Assembly (NCBI GenBank): GCA_003232445.1
Contig: QIJM01000437.1
Location: 1 to 5,086 of the forward strand
Direction: 5' to 3'
Length of the DNA: 5,086 bases
Source: Paraglaciecola arctica
GTDB taxonomy: Bacteria > Pseudomonadota > Gammaproteobacteria > Enterobacterales > Alteromonadaceae
Shown: piece after piece, positions 4,749 to 5,086 of the stretch
Layout of the letters: the number at the start of each line of letters is the position of its first letter
How positions within the stretch are numbered: position 1 is the first letter of the stretch
Position numbers and translations under genes: made by a program
Notes under the pieces: generated by a model
Told to the model about the DNA's origin: nothing
The model's database searches: none
What the model saw: only the letters and a program-made list of their open reading frames with translations

Positions 4749-5086
4749 TTAGAACATCGCGAATGACGATGGGCTAAACAAAGCCAATGCACTCATTAAC
4801 TGCAAATTACTGAAATCTAGTGCATTGTTAACACATTCTAAATCAATCCCCAAACCTTCGTACATATCCTCAGTTACATCGGCATGCTTCGAATACAGTT
4901 CACTGTTAACATTATTCAGCGCTAATAAATAAGCGAGTTGAATAATTTCTTCTTCTTTGCTCTGAGCAGAGTGTTCGCTAACATGTATTTTTGACACTAT
5001 ATGCGAAATATCTATGGGTATACCCCAAAGTTTTAACAGTTCAGATGAGATATCAGCGTAGGAAAAGCCAAGGTGCTTTTTTTGCA
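4749..5086 (-). CDS. HDOD-domain protein, C-terminal part (5' end outside window)
   Basis: The minus-strand frame is open from the window edge to TAA at 4751-4749, giving about 112 residues. The first part reads GFSYADISSELLKLWGIPIDIS, in segments typical of the HDOD domain (an HD-related output domain without the metal-binding HD pair). The pattern is an F-G-hxxA-xhuuxLLxxWxhP stretch, followed here by KIHVSEH where many members have an HH motif. A helix (EEEIIQLAYLLALNN) and a short helical tail complete the domain. HDOD proteins are thought to act in signalling or regulation, often fused to response-regulator, EAL or other sensory domains; the N-terminal portion that would show this is outside the window. 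The GTG at 4997 lies inside the HDOD core and is not the start. The gene lies upstream of the hydrolase on the same strand. Confidence 0.8.
   Translation of the reverse strand, partial: QKKHLGFSYADISSELLKLWGIPIDISHIVSKIHVSEHSAQSKEEEIIQLAYLLALNNVNSELYSKHADVTEDMYEGLGIDLECVNNALDFSNLQLMSALALFSPSSFAMF

Noticed and set aside
1..5086. CRISPR arrays, tRNA or rRNA genes, insertion sequences, toxin-antitoxin or phage-defence genes.
   Set aside because: I looked on both strands and found no regular repeats, transposase, tRNA-like folds or defence-type domains; every sizeable open frame is explained by the listed genes.

Overview
The window is an AT-rich stretch of ordinary bacterial chromosome. It most resembles a marine gammaproteobacterium of the Alteromonadales (Glaciecola/Paraglaciecola/Alteromonas-like). 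That placement is inferred from the gene mix (leucine-degradation HMG-CoA lyase, a non-enteric GlgC, an HDOD protein) and the base composition; no marker gene here proves it. Nothing indicates a phage, transposon, CRISPR array, RNA gene or plasmid.

Layout, left to right. Positions 1-680 (+) are the 3' three quarters of a 3-hydroxy-3-methylglutaryl-CoA lyase gene. Its stop codon overlaps the ribosome binding site of a small two-helix membrane protein gene (691-924, +, TTG start). After a 90-base gap comes a complete prolipoprotein diacylglyceryl transferase gene, lgt (1015-1797, +), whose protein looks more like Bacteroidota Lgt than the enterobacterial form. Converging on it is a 137-residue cytoplasmic protein of the SpoIIAA-like/STAS type (1846-2259, -). 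A 271-base AT-rich divergent intergenic region (2260-2530) separates that gene from glgC (2531-3796, +), which encodes ADP-glucose pyrophosphorylase. glgC ends at a clear rho-independent terminator (3826-3848) that runs into the stop codon of a convergent alpha/beta hydrolase gene (3847-4665, -). Upstream of the hydrolase on the same strand is the C-terminal part of an HDOD-domain protein (4749-5086, -), cut by the window edge.

The genes do not form one pathway. HMG-CoA lyase closes leucine catabolism, Lgt starts lipoprotein maturation, and GlgC commits glucose-1-phosphate to glycogen. The hydrolase and the HDOD and STAS-like proteins have no assignable substrate or partner.

No previously undescribed multi-gene system is evident. 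The points most worth a second look are the Bacteroidota-like Lgt, the replaced activator-site lysine in GlgC, and the uncharacterised STAS-like gene that shares an intergenic region with glgC.
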